Source: Oligoflexia bacterium (GTDB lineage: Bacteria > Bdellovibrionota > Bdellovibrionia > JABDDW01). From it: a DNA stretch of 64,000 nt. The stretch spans positions 463,217 to 527,216 of the forward strand of contig JADJXN010000002.1 of the NCBI GenBank assembly GCA_016715815.1, given 5' to 3'. The notes beneath the pieces are model-generated. The model was given only the letters and a program-made list of their open reading frames with translations. It did not search any database and was not told where the DNA came from. The position numbers and the translations under genes were made by a program. Shown piece by piece: positions 55,168 through 63,118 of this stretch; position 1 is the first letter of the stretch; every line of letters starts with the position of its first letter.

Positions 55168-56013
55168 ATGTTTAATCTCATTGTACGTTCAGTTAACAGT
55201 TGGGGCGCAGCCACGGGCAAAGAGACTATGCCGAGGGAACGGTTTTTTGAGTATACCGATGAACACATTAGTGACCAATTCAAGCAAGGTGATGATTTAC
55301 TTCTCGATCATCTCACAAGAATACCCTGCCTATTTATGGCAGAAGGCATAGGAGTCGAGCTTGCTTATGTCGGCCAGATCAGCAGACCGCGTATAACAGG
55401 AAAAGAAATATCTTTCGATTACGTCCTTGATGCAGAAGTTCCACCTCTTCCGAACAGTATAATTTTTGCGAACCGAACTGCTCTTGAAATGGAAGGGTTA
55501 GAGTTTTCGCGGAACCACTGGGCCGTGAAGGACGTAGATCTTTACCGCTTTTTGTTACGCAACGTCCGTCCTCGTCGTCAGCGTCCAGTGGTCTTTCAAA
55601 TCCCAGAGCATGAGAATATTGATCTAACGCTTGCCTCAGCGATGATGCCGTTTGATGCGAGCTTCAACCCAGTCCATGACTGCATTAGCAGAGCTGCTCA
55701 GAGCGTGGGACTTGTTTGCAGGCGTGCAGATAACATTTGGCAACATCCTACGATCATACAAGATGTTGTTTCGTTAATTGATCGCTCTCGCGTTGTTGTC
55801 TGTGACTGTACTGGCAGAAACCCAAACGTATTCTATGAAGCTGGCATCGCACATTCACTTGGGCGGGAGGTTATCGTTATCACACAGAACAAACAGGATA
55901 TTCCGTTTGACCTAGGACATCTCCGATATATTCACTACCTCAACAACACCCAAGGACTTGCCGGGCTTGAGGCGGCCTTGCAAAGTCGCATGCAGACGAT
56001 ATTAGGACACTAG
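55168..56013 (+). CDS. protein with C-terminal deoxyribosyltransferase/TIR-like domain
   Basis: 281 residues from ATG 55168, which has GGAG four bases upstream; the frame is open to a GTG at 55147. The N-terminal 150 residues were not recognised. The C-terminus has MMPFDASFNPVHDCI, LIDRSRVVVCDCTGRNPNVFYEAGIAHSLG, and REVIVITQNKQDIPFD. This is the nucleoside 2-deoxyribosyltransferase-like fold, related to TIR, with the key Glu in NPNVFYEAG. In defence islands such domains hydrolyse NAD+ or nucleotides. The coding sequence looks more GC-rich than its neighbours, suggesting separate arrival. The gap to the Argonaute stop is about 80 bases. Confidence 0.72.
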   Translation: MFNLIVRSVNSWGAATGKETMPRERFFEYTDEHISDQFKQGDDLLLDHLTRIPCLFMAEGIGVELAYVGQISRPRITGKEISFDYVLDAEVPPLPNSIIFANRTALEMEGLEFSRNHWAVKDVDLYRFLLRNVRPRRQRPVVFQIPEHENIDLTLASAMMPFDASFNPVHDCISRAAQSVGLVCRRADNIWQHPTIIQDVVSLIDRSRVVVCDCTGRNPNVFYEAGIAHSLGREVIVITQNKQDIPFDLGHLRYIHYLNNTQGLAGLEAALQSRMQTILGH

Positions 56014-56044
56014 AGGAACACGTGTGAAATGAGTTTGATTTCAC

Positions 56045-56398
56045 CTACTTCAAAAACCCAACATCTTTAGCCCAGGCAATAACCTTACCTAAAGCCGTGT
56101 ATAAAGTTGGATTGAGTTTATCTACAGAATCATATTTTTTTCTTAATCTCTGCATATCAAAAACATGGACTGAATCGGTGGCAAATAAAACTGCGATATG
56201 AACATCTAATGCGGCGGCTATTTTTTTTAGTGTTGCTACTGAGGGGTCCTTTTTTCCGTTCTCAATATGAGCAATAGTGGATTGGCTTAAGCCAGATTTT
56301 TTAGCCAAATCAGCTTGTGATAAATCCCTGAGCCCTCGTAAATAAACGAGTCTTTCTGGTAATGTATATTCTGAGATAGACTTCTTTTTATTGCCCAT
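56045..56398 (-). CDS. XRE-family transcriptional regulator
   Basis: 117 residues. The Cro/C1 helix-turn-helix is at about residues 14-70 (LVYLRGLRDLSQADLAKKSG, LSQSTIAHIENGKKDPSVATLKKIAAALDV). The C-terminal 45 residues are helical. It is divergent from the protease operon and probably binds the palindrome at 56460-56475, between the two genes. It resembles the control proteins of toxin-antitoxin and restriction loci. Confidence 0.87.
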   Translation of the reverse strand: MGNKKKSISEYTLPERLVYLRGLRDLSQADLAKKSGLSQSTIAHIENGKKDPSVATLKKIAAALDVHIAVLFATDSVHVFDMQRLRKKYDSVDKLNPTLYTALGKVIAWAKDVGFLK

Positions 56399-56459
56399 TT
56401 GGTTGCCCTATTAACTAATCGGTAAACCACTAGAAATAATTAAATAAATTATTACTGTA

Positions 56460-56475
56460 AGTACTTGAAAGTACT
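56460..56475. promoter_or_regulatory. palindromic operator between XRE gene and protease operon
   Basis: AGTACTT-GA-AAGTACT has perfect seven-base arms around a two-base centre. It lies 61 bases before the XRE start on one side and about 30 bases upstream of the protease-operon -35 on the other, a fit for control of both. Confidence 0.65.
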
Positions 56476-56505
56476 AAAAAAGCTATAAAGCATTACCCAA
56501 AGAAC

Positions 56506-56534
56506 TTGACTTTATGCGTCAATAGGCCGATAAT
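56506..56534 (+). promoter_or_regulatory. sigma-70-type promoter of the 56.6-62 kb operon
   Basis: TTGACT (56506-56511), a 17-base spacer, then GATAAT (56529-56534). Transcription would begin near 56541, giving a leader of about 50 bases before the ATG at 56590. It is the best promoter match in this part of the window. Confidence 0.65.
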
Positions 56535-56589
56535 TAGTCTAGTTAGGCAGGATGTAAGTTGCAAAACCCACACTAAAAAAGGAGCAGTT

Positions 56590-57924
56590 ATGATTTTTAA
56601 TAAGTGGAAGATTCTTGCAGCTACATCAATTTGTTTAATTATAGGCCAGGCTTGGTCTAGTGAAGATGCTCAGCGGGAGTTTGAAAAGGCTAAGTTTTAT
56701 ACCATTAAAATAAGATCAAGCGTTGATATCCCATTTGATAATAACTCTAAAGGCACTTCAACAGGAGCGGGCTTTTTAATAGATAAGCAAAGAAAGTGGG
56801 CAGTTACAAATGCCCATGTGGTTTCTCGCTCCAAAGCAATTATTCAAACATCATCATTTGGAACGGAATTTAAATTAGCAAAGCCTGTCTATATTGATCC
56901 TGATTATGACATTGCTGTTATTCAACTAGAAAATGTTGATGGGTTAAATGAAGCCTCTCTTGAATGTAGTCATTCAGCCTTCATCGGTTTGTCCGTTGGA
57001 GCTTTTGGTCATCCATGGGATCACTCCTACACTGGTACCAAAGGAATTGTGTCTGGCAGGACTTCAGAGTTGAGCAATACCTTTGGCGATTTTTTGCAAA
57101 CAGATGCACCAATAAATCCCGGAAATTCTGGTGGGCCCCTTATTAATCTTAAAACTGGAAAAATAATTGGAATTAATACTGCCGGCCTAACAGAAGCCCA
57201 AAATATGAACTATGCAGTTCCGTCAGATGAGATTTGCTCTGTGGTTAAATTATTAAAACTTGGCATTAACCCCAATCCACCAGATGTTCCTTTTTCATTT
57301 TTTAAAGACTCTGATGATAAGAATACTTTAAAAATTTCAGAAACTATGGAAGCAGGTAAAAAATTAAATGCAAAAATAGGTGATATTATTTTTGCTGCCG
57401 GAAAAGATAAAACGTTAGTAAAAAATGAAGCCCAACTTAGAAATGCACTCAGGGGACAAGTAGACGCCGCCATGCTTTATGTAATGCGAGAAGGTAAAGA
57501 AATTATTTTAAAAGGCCCAATCACACCACTCCCATCAGTGCTTTCACGAAGAGGAGTGTATTTTTCAGGATTATTAATTGGTAAAAATGAAGATAAAACT
57601 TTTAGAGAAGTATTTGGCTCTGAACCCGTACTAAAAGTTAATTATGCGGATGCTGGAGGCATTGGCGAAAGCCGTGGAATAAAAAGCGAAGACATTCTTG
57701 TATCAATTGAAGGTAAGAAAATTAATGACATCGACGAATTGTATCGCGAGCTAGCATTAATTAAGAAAACTAAGAACTCTGCAGTTGTTCAATTCAAGCG
57801 ACTTAGTTTTGAAAAGGGACATATATTTACATACAGGGAAAGAACTCTTCCTATTTCTGAAATAGGATGGGTTCAATTTGATAATAATTTGCAGACGATG
57901 CGACTTGCAGAAGTAAAAAGATAG
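56590..57924 (+). CDS. exported HtrA-like trypsin-type protease with PDZ domains
   Basis: 444 residues from ATG 56590 (AAAGGAG seven bases upstream); an upstream in-frame extension would precede the signal peptide and contains the promoter. The signal peptide is ILAATSICLIIGQAWS. The catalytic triad is visible: His in AVTNAHVV, Asp in DYDIAVIQ, and Ser in NPGNSGGPL. Two PDZ-like regions follow (about 230-310 and 345-435). This is the S1C/DegP-HtrA type, periplasmic. It is the first gene of a tight operon with DNA-metabolism-like proteins, an odd pairing. Confidence 0.88.
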   Translation: MIFNKWKILAATSICLIIGQAWSSEDAQREFEKAKFYTIKIRSSVDIPFDNNSKGTSTGAGFLIDKQRKWAVTNAHVVSRSKAIIQTSSFGTEFKLAKPVYIDPDYDIAVIQLENVDGLNEASLECSHSAFIGLSVGAFGHPWDHSYTGTKGIVSGRTSELSNTFGDFLQTDAPINPGNSGGPLINLKTGKIIGINTAGLTEAQNMNYAVPSDEICSVVKLLKLGINPNPPDVPFSFFKDSDDKNTLKISETMEAGKKLNAKIGDIIFAAGKDKTLVKNEAQLRNALRGQVDAAMLYVMREGKEIILKGPITPLPSVLSRRGVYFSGLLIGKNEDKTFREVFGSEPVLKVNYADAGGIGESRGIKSEDILVSIEGKKINDIDELYRELALIKKTKNSAVVQFKRLSFEKGHIFTYRERTLPISEIGWVQFDNNLQTMRLAEVKR

Positions 57925-57933
57925 GAGAGTTAT

Positions 57934-58428
57934 ATGTTTAATTCGCGTAGAAATTTTTTAACAACAATTACAGGGCTATCATTAGCTGCTATTTTACCAA
58001 GACAATTTTTTCAATTAAAAGCGGCAAGATCTGCCAAGCTTCCAGATGATGACCTTTTATTTTTTAAATACGAAGATTCATTTTCAGCATTTGCGTTCAC
58101 AAAACAATTGACTCAGAAATATACGGCTAATCAAAAGAAGGTTTATCATATGAATGGCACCCTTTATTTAAAAGACTTTATTAGTGCAATTAGAAAATCA
58201 GACATAACAACATTTAGGGAAGGCCTGATTAAGAATCACGATGTAATCATTATTGATGATATTGATTTCATCTGTAGGAGCGAATCTATTTACAAGGAAT
58301 TTAGAACTCTAGTCTGGAGCGCGTTGCAGGAAAAAAAGAAAATCGTGGTATCTGTTTCCAAAAAAGTGGATCAAATAACGTATTCTAATTTTGTAAATGG
58401 TTTTAAAGAATTTTATCCGTTAGGGTAA
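57934..58428 (+). CDS. Tat-signal protein resembling the DnaA ATPase core without P-loop
   Basis: 164 residues. The N-terminus NSRRNFLTTITGLSLAAIL is a perfect twin-arginine signal (SRRxFL and hydrophobic stretch). The rest aligns by eye with DnaA domain III: YLKDFISAIRKSDITTFREGL, NHDVIIIDDIDFICRSESI, YKEFRTLVWSALQEKKKIVVS (DnaA: F-N-E..., D-V-L-L-I-D-D-I-Q-F, EEFFHTFNAL, KQIVLTSD). Where DnaA has its P-loop this protein has LLFFKYEDSFSAFAF, with no GxxGxGKT, so ATP binding is probably lost. Function is unknown. It lies nine bases after the protease gene, with AGGAG before its ATG. Confidence 0.65.
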   Translation: MFNSRRNFLTTITGLSLAAILPRQFFQLKAARSAKLPDDDLLFFKYEDSFSAFAFTKQLTQKYTANQKKVYHMNGTLYLKDFISAIRKSDITTFREGLIKNHDVIIIDDIDFICRSESIYKEFRTLVWSALQEKKKIVVSVSKKVDQITYSNFVNGFKEFYPLG

Positions 58429-58459
58429 AAGAGGTTAATTTTAAATTATAGAGGTAATT

Positions 58460-58783
58460 GTGAAAAGCACAGGAAAAGTTCCATATAGTCAAATAAAGAA
58501 GAATATACAAAAATATCTATTTAATTTGAAGGACAACTTGGAAAAGTTAGAAATATCCATTCAGGCAATTTTGAGCGTGTCTCACGAGAAGCCGACTCTC
58601 AAGAGTATAAAAAAAGTAAAAGTGTGGATAAAAAGGAATAAATTTATATCTGCCTCACAGATTCAAAGGCAATTTAGATTTGGCTATCCATTGGCAGTAC
58701 AGATAATTAAAACTCTTTCTGAAAGTGGACTACTGAGACAATGTAAAAAAACTTTTGTATATGAAGTAATAAAAAACAAATGA
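58460..58783 (+). CDS. small protein with FtsK-gamma-like winged helix
   Basis: 107 residues from a GTG start (AGAGG seven bases upstream). The N-terminal half is a basic helical region. The C-terminal half has KFISASQIQRQFRFGYPLAVQ and IIKTLSESGLL. This matches the FtsK gamma pattern 'ISASLLQRRFRIGYNRAARLI..LE..GI', the winged helix that reads KOPS sites. The motor domain of FtsK is absent, so it may be a stand-alone DNA-binding protein. The stop overlaps the next ATG (ATGA). Confidence 0.68.
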   Translation: MKSTGKVPYSQIKKNIQKYLFNLKDNLEKLEISIQAILSVSHEKPTLKSIKKVKVWIKRNKFISASQIQRQFRFGYPLAVQIIKTLSESGLLRQCKKTFVYEVIKNK

Positions 58784-60282
58784 AAAAAGTAATTAATCTA
58801 AGTAAAAGTAAAATTATGCAAGGGCTTCAATGTGCCAAAAGCCTTTATCTTAGCGTGTATAGTCCCGATCTCGCTGCTCCTATTTCGGATTCCCAGCAAG
58901 CTTTGTTTGACCAAGGTCATGAGGTAGGACTTGAAGCTCAAAAACTATACCCAGGTGGCAAGCTTGTGAAAGCTGACTATTGGAATACTAAAGAGGCCTT
59001 AGATCAAACAGAAAGTTTTATCAAAGAGGGTATTAAAACTATTTTTGAAGCCACAAAGGCTTTTGAGGGTGTGTCTGCAAGAGCGGATATACTTCATCGA
59101 AAGGATAAAAACGTTTGGGAAATTATCGAAGTTAAATCCTCAACATCAGTTAAAGATGAACACCTTTACGATGCAGCTATTCAATTATGGGTTTTTAGAA
59201 AAGCTGGACTTAAAATTGATAAAATCAGCATAATGCATATAAATAACAAATGTACTGCCCCCATTAAGGGCAATTTGTTTACAAAAGTTGACGTTACTAA
59301 AGATGCAACTGCGCTGCTTAAAAAAGTTCCAATGATTGTTTATGAACTCAAAGCCCATTTAGAATTTTCACTACCGCCCATTATTGATATTGGTCCACAT
59401 TGCATGGCTCCTTATGAGTGTCCTTTCATTGATCATTGTTGGAAGCATATTCCGGTGCCAAGTGCTTTTGATATTCCGCGCATTGGTAATAAAGTCTGGG
59501 AATTATACAAAGACAATAAAATTGAAATTAAACAACTAAATGAAAAAAATTTTAATATAAAACAAGCACGAGTTCTATCTGTCCTAAAAACGGGAAAGCG
59601 CTTTATTGATAAGGAGGAAATTAGTAAGCAATTAAAAAATTGGCAGTGGCCTATTTATTTTTTGGATTTTGAAAGTTTTAACCCTGCCATCCCTATATAT
59701 AAAGGAACGCATCCTTATCAGCAAATTCCATTTCAATTTAGCTGCCATGTTTTAGAAAAGTTGAATTCAAAATTAAAACATTTTGAATATTTGCATACTG
59801 AAAATTCAGATCCAAGAGAGAGAGTGGCGCGTGCATTAGCGGAAGGATTTGGAGAAAAAGGCAGTATAGTTGCCTATAATAAAAAATTTGAAAATGGCGT
59901 GCTAATGAACTTGGCAGCAGTTTTTCCAAAATATCGTAAAAAGTTAACAAGTATTGCTTCTCGACTTGTAGATCCTTGGCCTATTTTAGAAGCCTCAGTT
60001 TATGACAAGGATTTTCTTGGATCATATTCTTTAAAGAGTGTCGCCCCTGCGCTTTTAGGAAAGCACATGAGCTACGAAGGCATGGCCATAGACGAAGGTG
60101 GTGGAGCGAGTCTTGCTTATCTTAACTTGATCAAAGGCCAGCCAACTAAATCTGAGCGAGAAAAAACGATTAAGGCGCTGCTTGAATATTGTCGACAAGA
60201 TACTCTGGCGACTGTGGAATTGGTTAAGTGGTTATTTGCCCAAAATGAGTATCCTAGGAGAAATAGTGGAAGATACCTTTAA
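58780..60282 (+). CDS. DUF2779 protein: RecB-like and DEDD exonuclease domains
   Basis: 500 residues. The N-terminal half resembles a Cas4/RecB-type PD-(D/E)xK nuclease: LQCAKSLYL carries the first cysteine, ARADIL plus EIIEVKSST the Asp and Glu-x-Lys, and CMAPYECPFIDHCW the remaining cysteines of a likely iron-sulphur cluster. The C-terminal DUF2779 half has YFLDFESF, VAYNKKFE and YCRQDTLATVEL, the acidic residues of a DEDD 3'-5' exonuclease. Double-nuclease proteins of this kind are mostly of unknown role. It overlaps the previous gene by four bases and the next by 38. Confidence 0.85.
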   Translation: MKKVINLSKSKIMQGLQCAKSLYLSVYSPDLAAPISDSQQALFDQGHEVGLEAQKLYPGGKLVKADYWNTKEALDQTESFIKEGIKTIFEATKAFEGVSARADILHRKDKNVWEIIEVKSSTSVKDEHLYDAAIQLWVFRKAGLKIDKISIMHINNKCTAPIKGNLFTKVDVTKDATALLKKVPMIVYELKAHLEFSLPPIIDIGPHCMAPYECPFIDHCWKHIPVPSAFDIPRIGNKVWELYKDNKIEIKQLNEKNFNIKQARVLSVLKTGKRFIDKEEISKQLKNWQWPIYFLDFESFNPAIPIYKGTHPYQQIPFQFSCHVLEKLNSKLKHFEYLHTENSDPRERVARALAEGFGEKGSIVAYNKKFENGVLMNLAAVFPKYRKKLTSIASRLVDPWPILEASVYDKDFLGSYSLKSVAPALLGKHMSYEGMAIDEGGGASLAYLNLIKGQPTKSEREKTIKALLEYCRQDTLATVELVKWLFAQNEYPRRNSGRYL

Positions 60283-62014
60283 GCCCGAAAGCCTGCCTAT
60301 AAAAGATTTGTTCGGAAATAACAATTCTTTGTTTCAAGTGCCTGATTATCAGCGTCCCTATAGTTGGATCGACGAACAAGTGGAAGCTCTTTGGGATGAT
60401 ATTTTTAATGCGTACACAAACAACTCAGCAAACAGCCAAGCTGATCAAAACTATTTTCTCGGCTCAATCATTGTAGTGCCGGGGGAGGGGGGATACCAGG
60501 ATGTAGTTGATGGGCAACAAAGACTAACAACATTAATGATTTTATTTTGTGTAGTTAGAGATCTATTTCCAAATATAAACTCTAAGTCAGATGCGAATGA
60601 CCCCAATATTATCAGGGGAAAAAGGCTTAAAAGATTCATATTTGACGACGAAGAACGTGGCCGATTAAAGTTTCACACACGACAAGCATCAAAATGATTT
60701 TGAAAATACAATTTTAAATAAGATAGACATTAAAAGATCGAAAAACCGCTTGAAAGCAAAATAAAAAAACATCCAGAAAAAAGATTTATTAATACGGCTT
60801 TTATATTAAAAACTAAGCTAAGCGACCTTGGTGAATCAGAGGCGGGAAAGTTTCTGAATTATCTGTTTAATCATGTTAAAGTAATTAAAATAACCTGCTC
60901 GAATCAATCCTTTGCTATCAAGCTGTTCCAAGTGCTGAACGCAAGAGGTATGGATCTTCTTCCATCTGATCTAATAAAAAGCTTTTTCATGTCCAAGCTG
61001 AAAGATGACAAGACAAGACAATTCGTTTCTGACTGGCAAAAATTGGAAGATATTGTCAAAGAAACAGACTTGGAGCTGGATGATTTATTTACTCTATATG
61101 AATACTATGCGTTGGCGAGTAATCCAAAAAAATCATTAAATGATGAAATCCAGCAAATTTTTCTAAATGTAGACTCAAATAAAGCGATAACTGAATTAAG
61201 AAATTTTGCAATTCTATATAAAGAACAAATTTACGATAAGTATGAGAAAACTGTTAATGCTCTTTGGTATTTGAGATGGGCAATGTATTGGAAAATGATA
61301 CTGCTCACGGCTCTACAAAACAAATATAATGACTATTCAAAATTGACTGTTCTTTTAAGAAGATATTATTACCTTTATTGGATGGCCGGCAAGACACTTA
61401 CTCAAATTAAGCAAACGTCATTTAATGTAGTGAAATGGGTCAAAGCAAAAAAGCCGGCAAGCTTTATTGAAAAGGAATTAAATAAAAAATTAAAAGAAGA
61501 TGGGATTGAAGCTTTGGTATTAAATAACTTAAAAGGAGAGGTTTATTTTGAGGCTTGGGTAAAACCCCTCTTTCTTATGATCGAATACAACCAGATAGAA
61601 GAAAATAATAATTACATCGAATGGGATAATAAGCTTCACATAGAGCATGTTCTGCCCGTTGGATATTCTACAATCAAGGGTTGGAACCATATAGACGAAG
61701 AAACGGCAAAAAAATATTTACATTCGATTGGTAACTTAACTTTACTTAGTGGATCGAAAAATATTGAAGCAAGTAATAATTCTTTCAAAGATAAGTTAAG
61801 TATTTATAAGGGCAAGGGTAAGTATAATGACAAAAAAGAGGGAATCACGGCCTTTCATATTACTCAAAATATTTTGAACGATTATAATCAGAGGAAAATT
61901 AAACAATGGGATGAGATTTCTATAGTTAATAGATGGAATTGGGTATGTGAAGAGGTTGCAGAAATCCTTGGAATCAATACTAAGTCCATAAAATTGAGTA
62001 TCTCAAAAAAATAA
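60245..62014 (+). CDS. GmrSD-like DUF262/DUF1524 protein, interrupted by two frameshifts
   Basis: About 590 residues in three frames. The start MSILGEIVEDTFKPESLPIKDLF (ATG 60245) leads to FQVPDYQRPYSW and VVDGQQRLTTLMIL, the DUF262 ParB-like NTPase motifs with DGQQR. The C-terminus has LHIEHVLPVGYS and IGNLTLLSGSKNIEASN, the DUF1524 His-Asn-His-type nuclease motif. GmrSD enzymes restrict glucosylated or otherwise modified phage DNA. The breaks are near 60679-60690 (one base extra) and at A5 60741-60745 (one short); joining them gives DKHQNDFENTIL and KPLESKIKKHPEKRF. The start overlaps DUF2779 by 38 bases. Confidence 0.88.
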
Positions 62015-62051
62015 TCACCTCTCCATATTTTATCTGGAGTCTCACCTTTTA

Positions 62052-62110
62052 TCTCAAATCTGAGACTAAAGCGTCTCAAGACTGAGACTGAAAAAGTCTC
62101 AATGTTGAGA
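62052..62110. promoter_or_regulatory. three phased TCTCA-N4-TGAGA palindromes
   Basis: Copies at 62052-62065 (spacer AATC), 62074-62087 (AGAC) and 62097-62110 (ATGT), with 22- and 23-base repeat intervals. An additional GTCTCA half-site is at 62039. The spacing is about two helical turns, so bound dimers would face one side. They lie about 80-135 bases before a possible sigma-54 start near 62188, the usual distance of an NtrC-type enhancer. Confidence 0.7.
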
Positions 62111-62159
62111 TTCGCTAATTAATTTCATCACATAGGTGCCGGACACTGAATGGCACAAG

Positions 62160-62178
62160 TTAGGTTGCTCGCTTGCAA
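62160..62178 (+). promoter_or_regulatory. possible sigma-54 promoter of the conjugation operon
   Basis: GG at 62163-62164 and GC at 62175-62176 are ten bases apart, and the downstream element reads TTGCAA, the ideal -12. The -24 element TAGGTTG departs from TGGCAC in several positions, so the match is partial. A better TGGCAC at 62151 has no GC at the right distance. Confidence 0.4.
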
Positions 62179-62195
62179 TGAGTCCCCTGTGAATT

Positions 62196-62212
62196 CGTCA
62201 GATGGTCTGACG
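62196..62212 (+). promoter_or_regulatory. hairpin in the leader of the conjugation operon
   Basis: CGTCAGA-TGG-TCTGACG is a perfect seven-pair stem with a three-base loop. It ends five bases before the ribosome binding site GAAAGGGG of the zinc-ribbon gene at 62230. It could act as an operator in DNA or as a translation-control stem in RNA; no T-run follows, so it is not a terminator. Confidence 0.55.
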
Positions 62213-62229
62213 GAAGAAAGGGGACTAAC

Positions 62230-62463
62230 ATGAATCATTGTATTTGCTCCAGATGCGGGGATTGGACTCTGGAGCAACCATCAACACGCTCGGCCTGTCA
62301 CAAATGCGACAATTACTTTACTGATAACACCACTCTTTACCATTGGCGAAGACATGAATTCGCCCAAGAGCGGCTACCTGCTCTAAAAAACTATGAAGAA
62401 AAAAGACTTTTCAACCAACACTTTTCCACTCCCTCAGAACTTTATCTGAGGGGTGTCTCATGA
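62230..62463 (+). CDS. small zinc-ribbon protein
   Basis: 77 residues. Two CxxC pairs (CSRC near residue 6 and CHKC near 24) suggest a zinc ribbon. The rest is charged and helical. AAAGGGG lies seven bases before the ATG. It is the first gene of the conjugation operon and overlaps the next tiny gene (ATGA). No family was recognised; it may be a regulator of transfer. Confidence 0.6.
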   Translation: MNHCICSRCGDWTLEQPSTRSACHKCDNYFTDNTTLYHWRRHEFAQERLPALKNYEEKRLFNQHFSTPSELYLRGVS

Positions 62464-62576
62464 CTCTTGATTGTTATGATTTTTATCTTTGGTCAATAGG
62501 GGAGCTGGCTCTTCCCAAGGAAATGGAAAAAGAGCTTTTAAATCAATTCTATCGAAAGGAAGACGATTATGAATAA
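62460..62576 (+). CDS. 38-residue protein in the conjugation operon
   Basis: ATG 62460 to TAA 62574-62576, encoding MTLDCYDFYLWSIGELALP and a charged tail. The start overlaps the zinc-ribbon stop and the stop overlaps the next ATG by eight bases, so its frame is enclosed by coupled neighbours. GAGGGG precedes the start by about five bases. It is probably real on this positional evidence alone; no function is known. Confidence 0.5.
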   Translation: MTLDCYDFYLWSIGELALPKEMEKELLNQFYRKEDDYE

Positions 62577-62775
62577 TAGGTTTTATGATGTTCTTGTTTA
62601 CAAAGAATACATCACAGCACACAGCGGAGTCGAAGAAAAAAAAGTTGCATGGAACAGAGTTGGCCGCTCTTGGGTTTCTCAATCTGGAGAATGCCTCAAC
62701 ATGGAACTCTTTCTTTTTCCAAACCAACGCTATGTCATTCAACTGAATCCAAAAGAATCTGAGAATAAAAAATGA
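62569..62775 (+). CDS. small hypothetical protein
   Basis: 68 residues, soluble, with paired beta-strand patterns (YDVLVYKEYITAHSG, VAWNRVGRSWVSQSGE, LNMELFLFPNQRYVIQL). This resembles small plasmid-borne proteins of unknown function. AAGGAAG lies seven bases before the ATG. It lies between the tiny gene and the pilin gene in the conjugation operon. Confidence 0.6.
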   Translation: MNNRFYDVLVYKEYITAHSGVEEKKVAWNRVGRSWVSQSGECLNMELFLFPNQRYVIQLNPKESENKK

Positions 62776-62842
62776 ATTTCTGAGCTGATTGAAGCCGTTC
62801 TTATAAAGAAAAAAATTTAAAAATATTTATGAAAGGAAATTT

Positions 62843-63118
62843 ATGAAAAAAATTAAAACATTTGTTACGGGATTTATGGTTCTAATTTTCTCTACGGCGG
62901 CACATGCCTCCGTAGAGTCCTCTCTATACGGGCTTAAATCCGTATTGCTTGGTTCTATACTTCCCATTTTTGCAGTAATTGCTCTGGGTTTTGCAGCCTT
63001 TAGCTTTTTTACGGGAAATCCCAATAGTAAGCAGCATTTAATTTATGCCGTAACGGGTGCCGTGGTGTTGTTTGGGGCGCAAAGTATTATTGACCTTCTT
63101 CAAAGAGTTGTTCAGTGA
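62843..63118 (+). CDS. conjugative pilin (VirB2/TrbC-like)
   Basis: 91 residues. A signal peptide (FVTGFMVLIFSTAAHA) and two further hydrophobic helices (SILPIFAVIALGFAAFSFF and HLIYAVTGAVVLFGAQSII), separated by a polar GNPNSKQ loop, are the standard architecture of VirB2/TrbC pilins. AAAGGAAA precedes the ATG. The next gene overlaps its stop codon. It is the pilus subunit of a type IV secretion system whose other genes continue past the window. Confidence 0.88.
   Translation: MKKIKTFVTGFMVLIFSTAAHASVESSLYGLKSVLLGSILPIFAVIALGFAAFSFFTGNPNSKQHLIYAVTGAVVLFGAQSIIDLLQRVVQ

Noticed and set aside
56506..56589. Longer N-terminus of the protease starting near 56506
   Set aside because: It would place about 28 residues before a normal signal peptide and overlap the promoter; the ATG at 56590 has a good ribosome binding site.
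62035..62112. CRISPR array suggested by repeated GTCTCA/TGAGAC motifs
   Set aside because: The repeats are short palindromes at 22-23-base intervals without unique spacers, and there is no cas gene; they fit regulator sites.
62150..62172. TGGCAC at 62151 as the -24 element of a sigma-54 promoter
   Set aside because: The GC expected ten bases after GG is absent; the next TTGC is three bases too far. The GG-N10-GC at 62163-62176 fits the spacing better.
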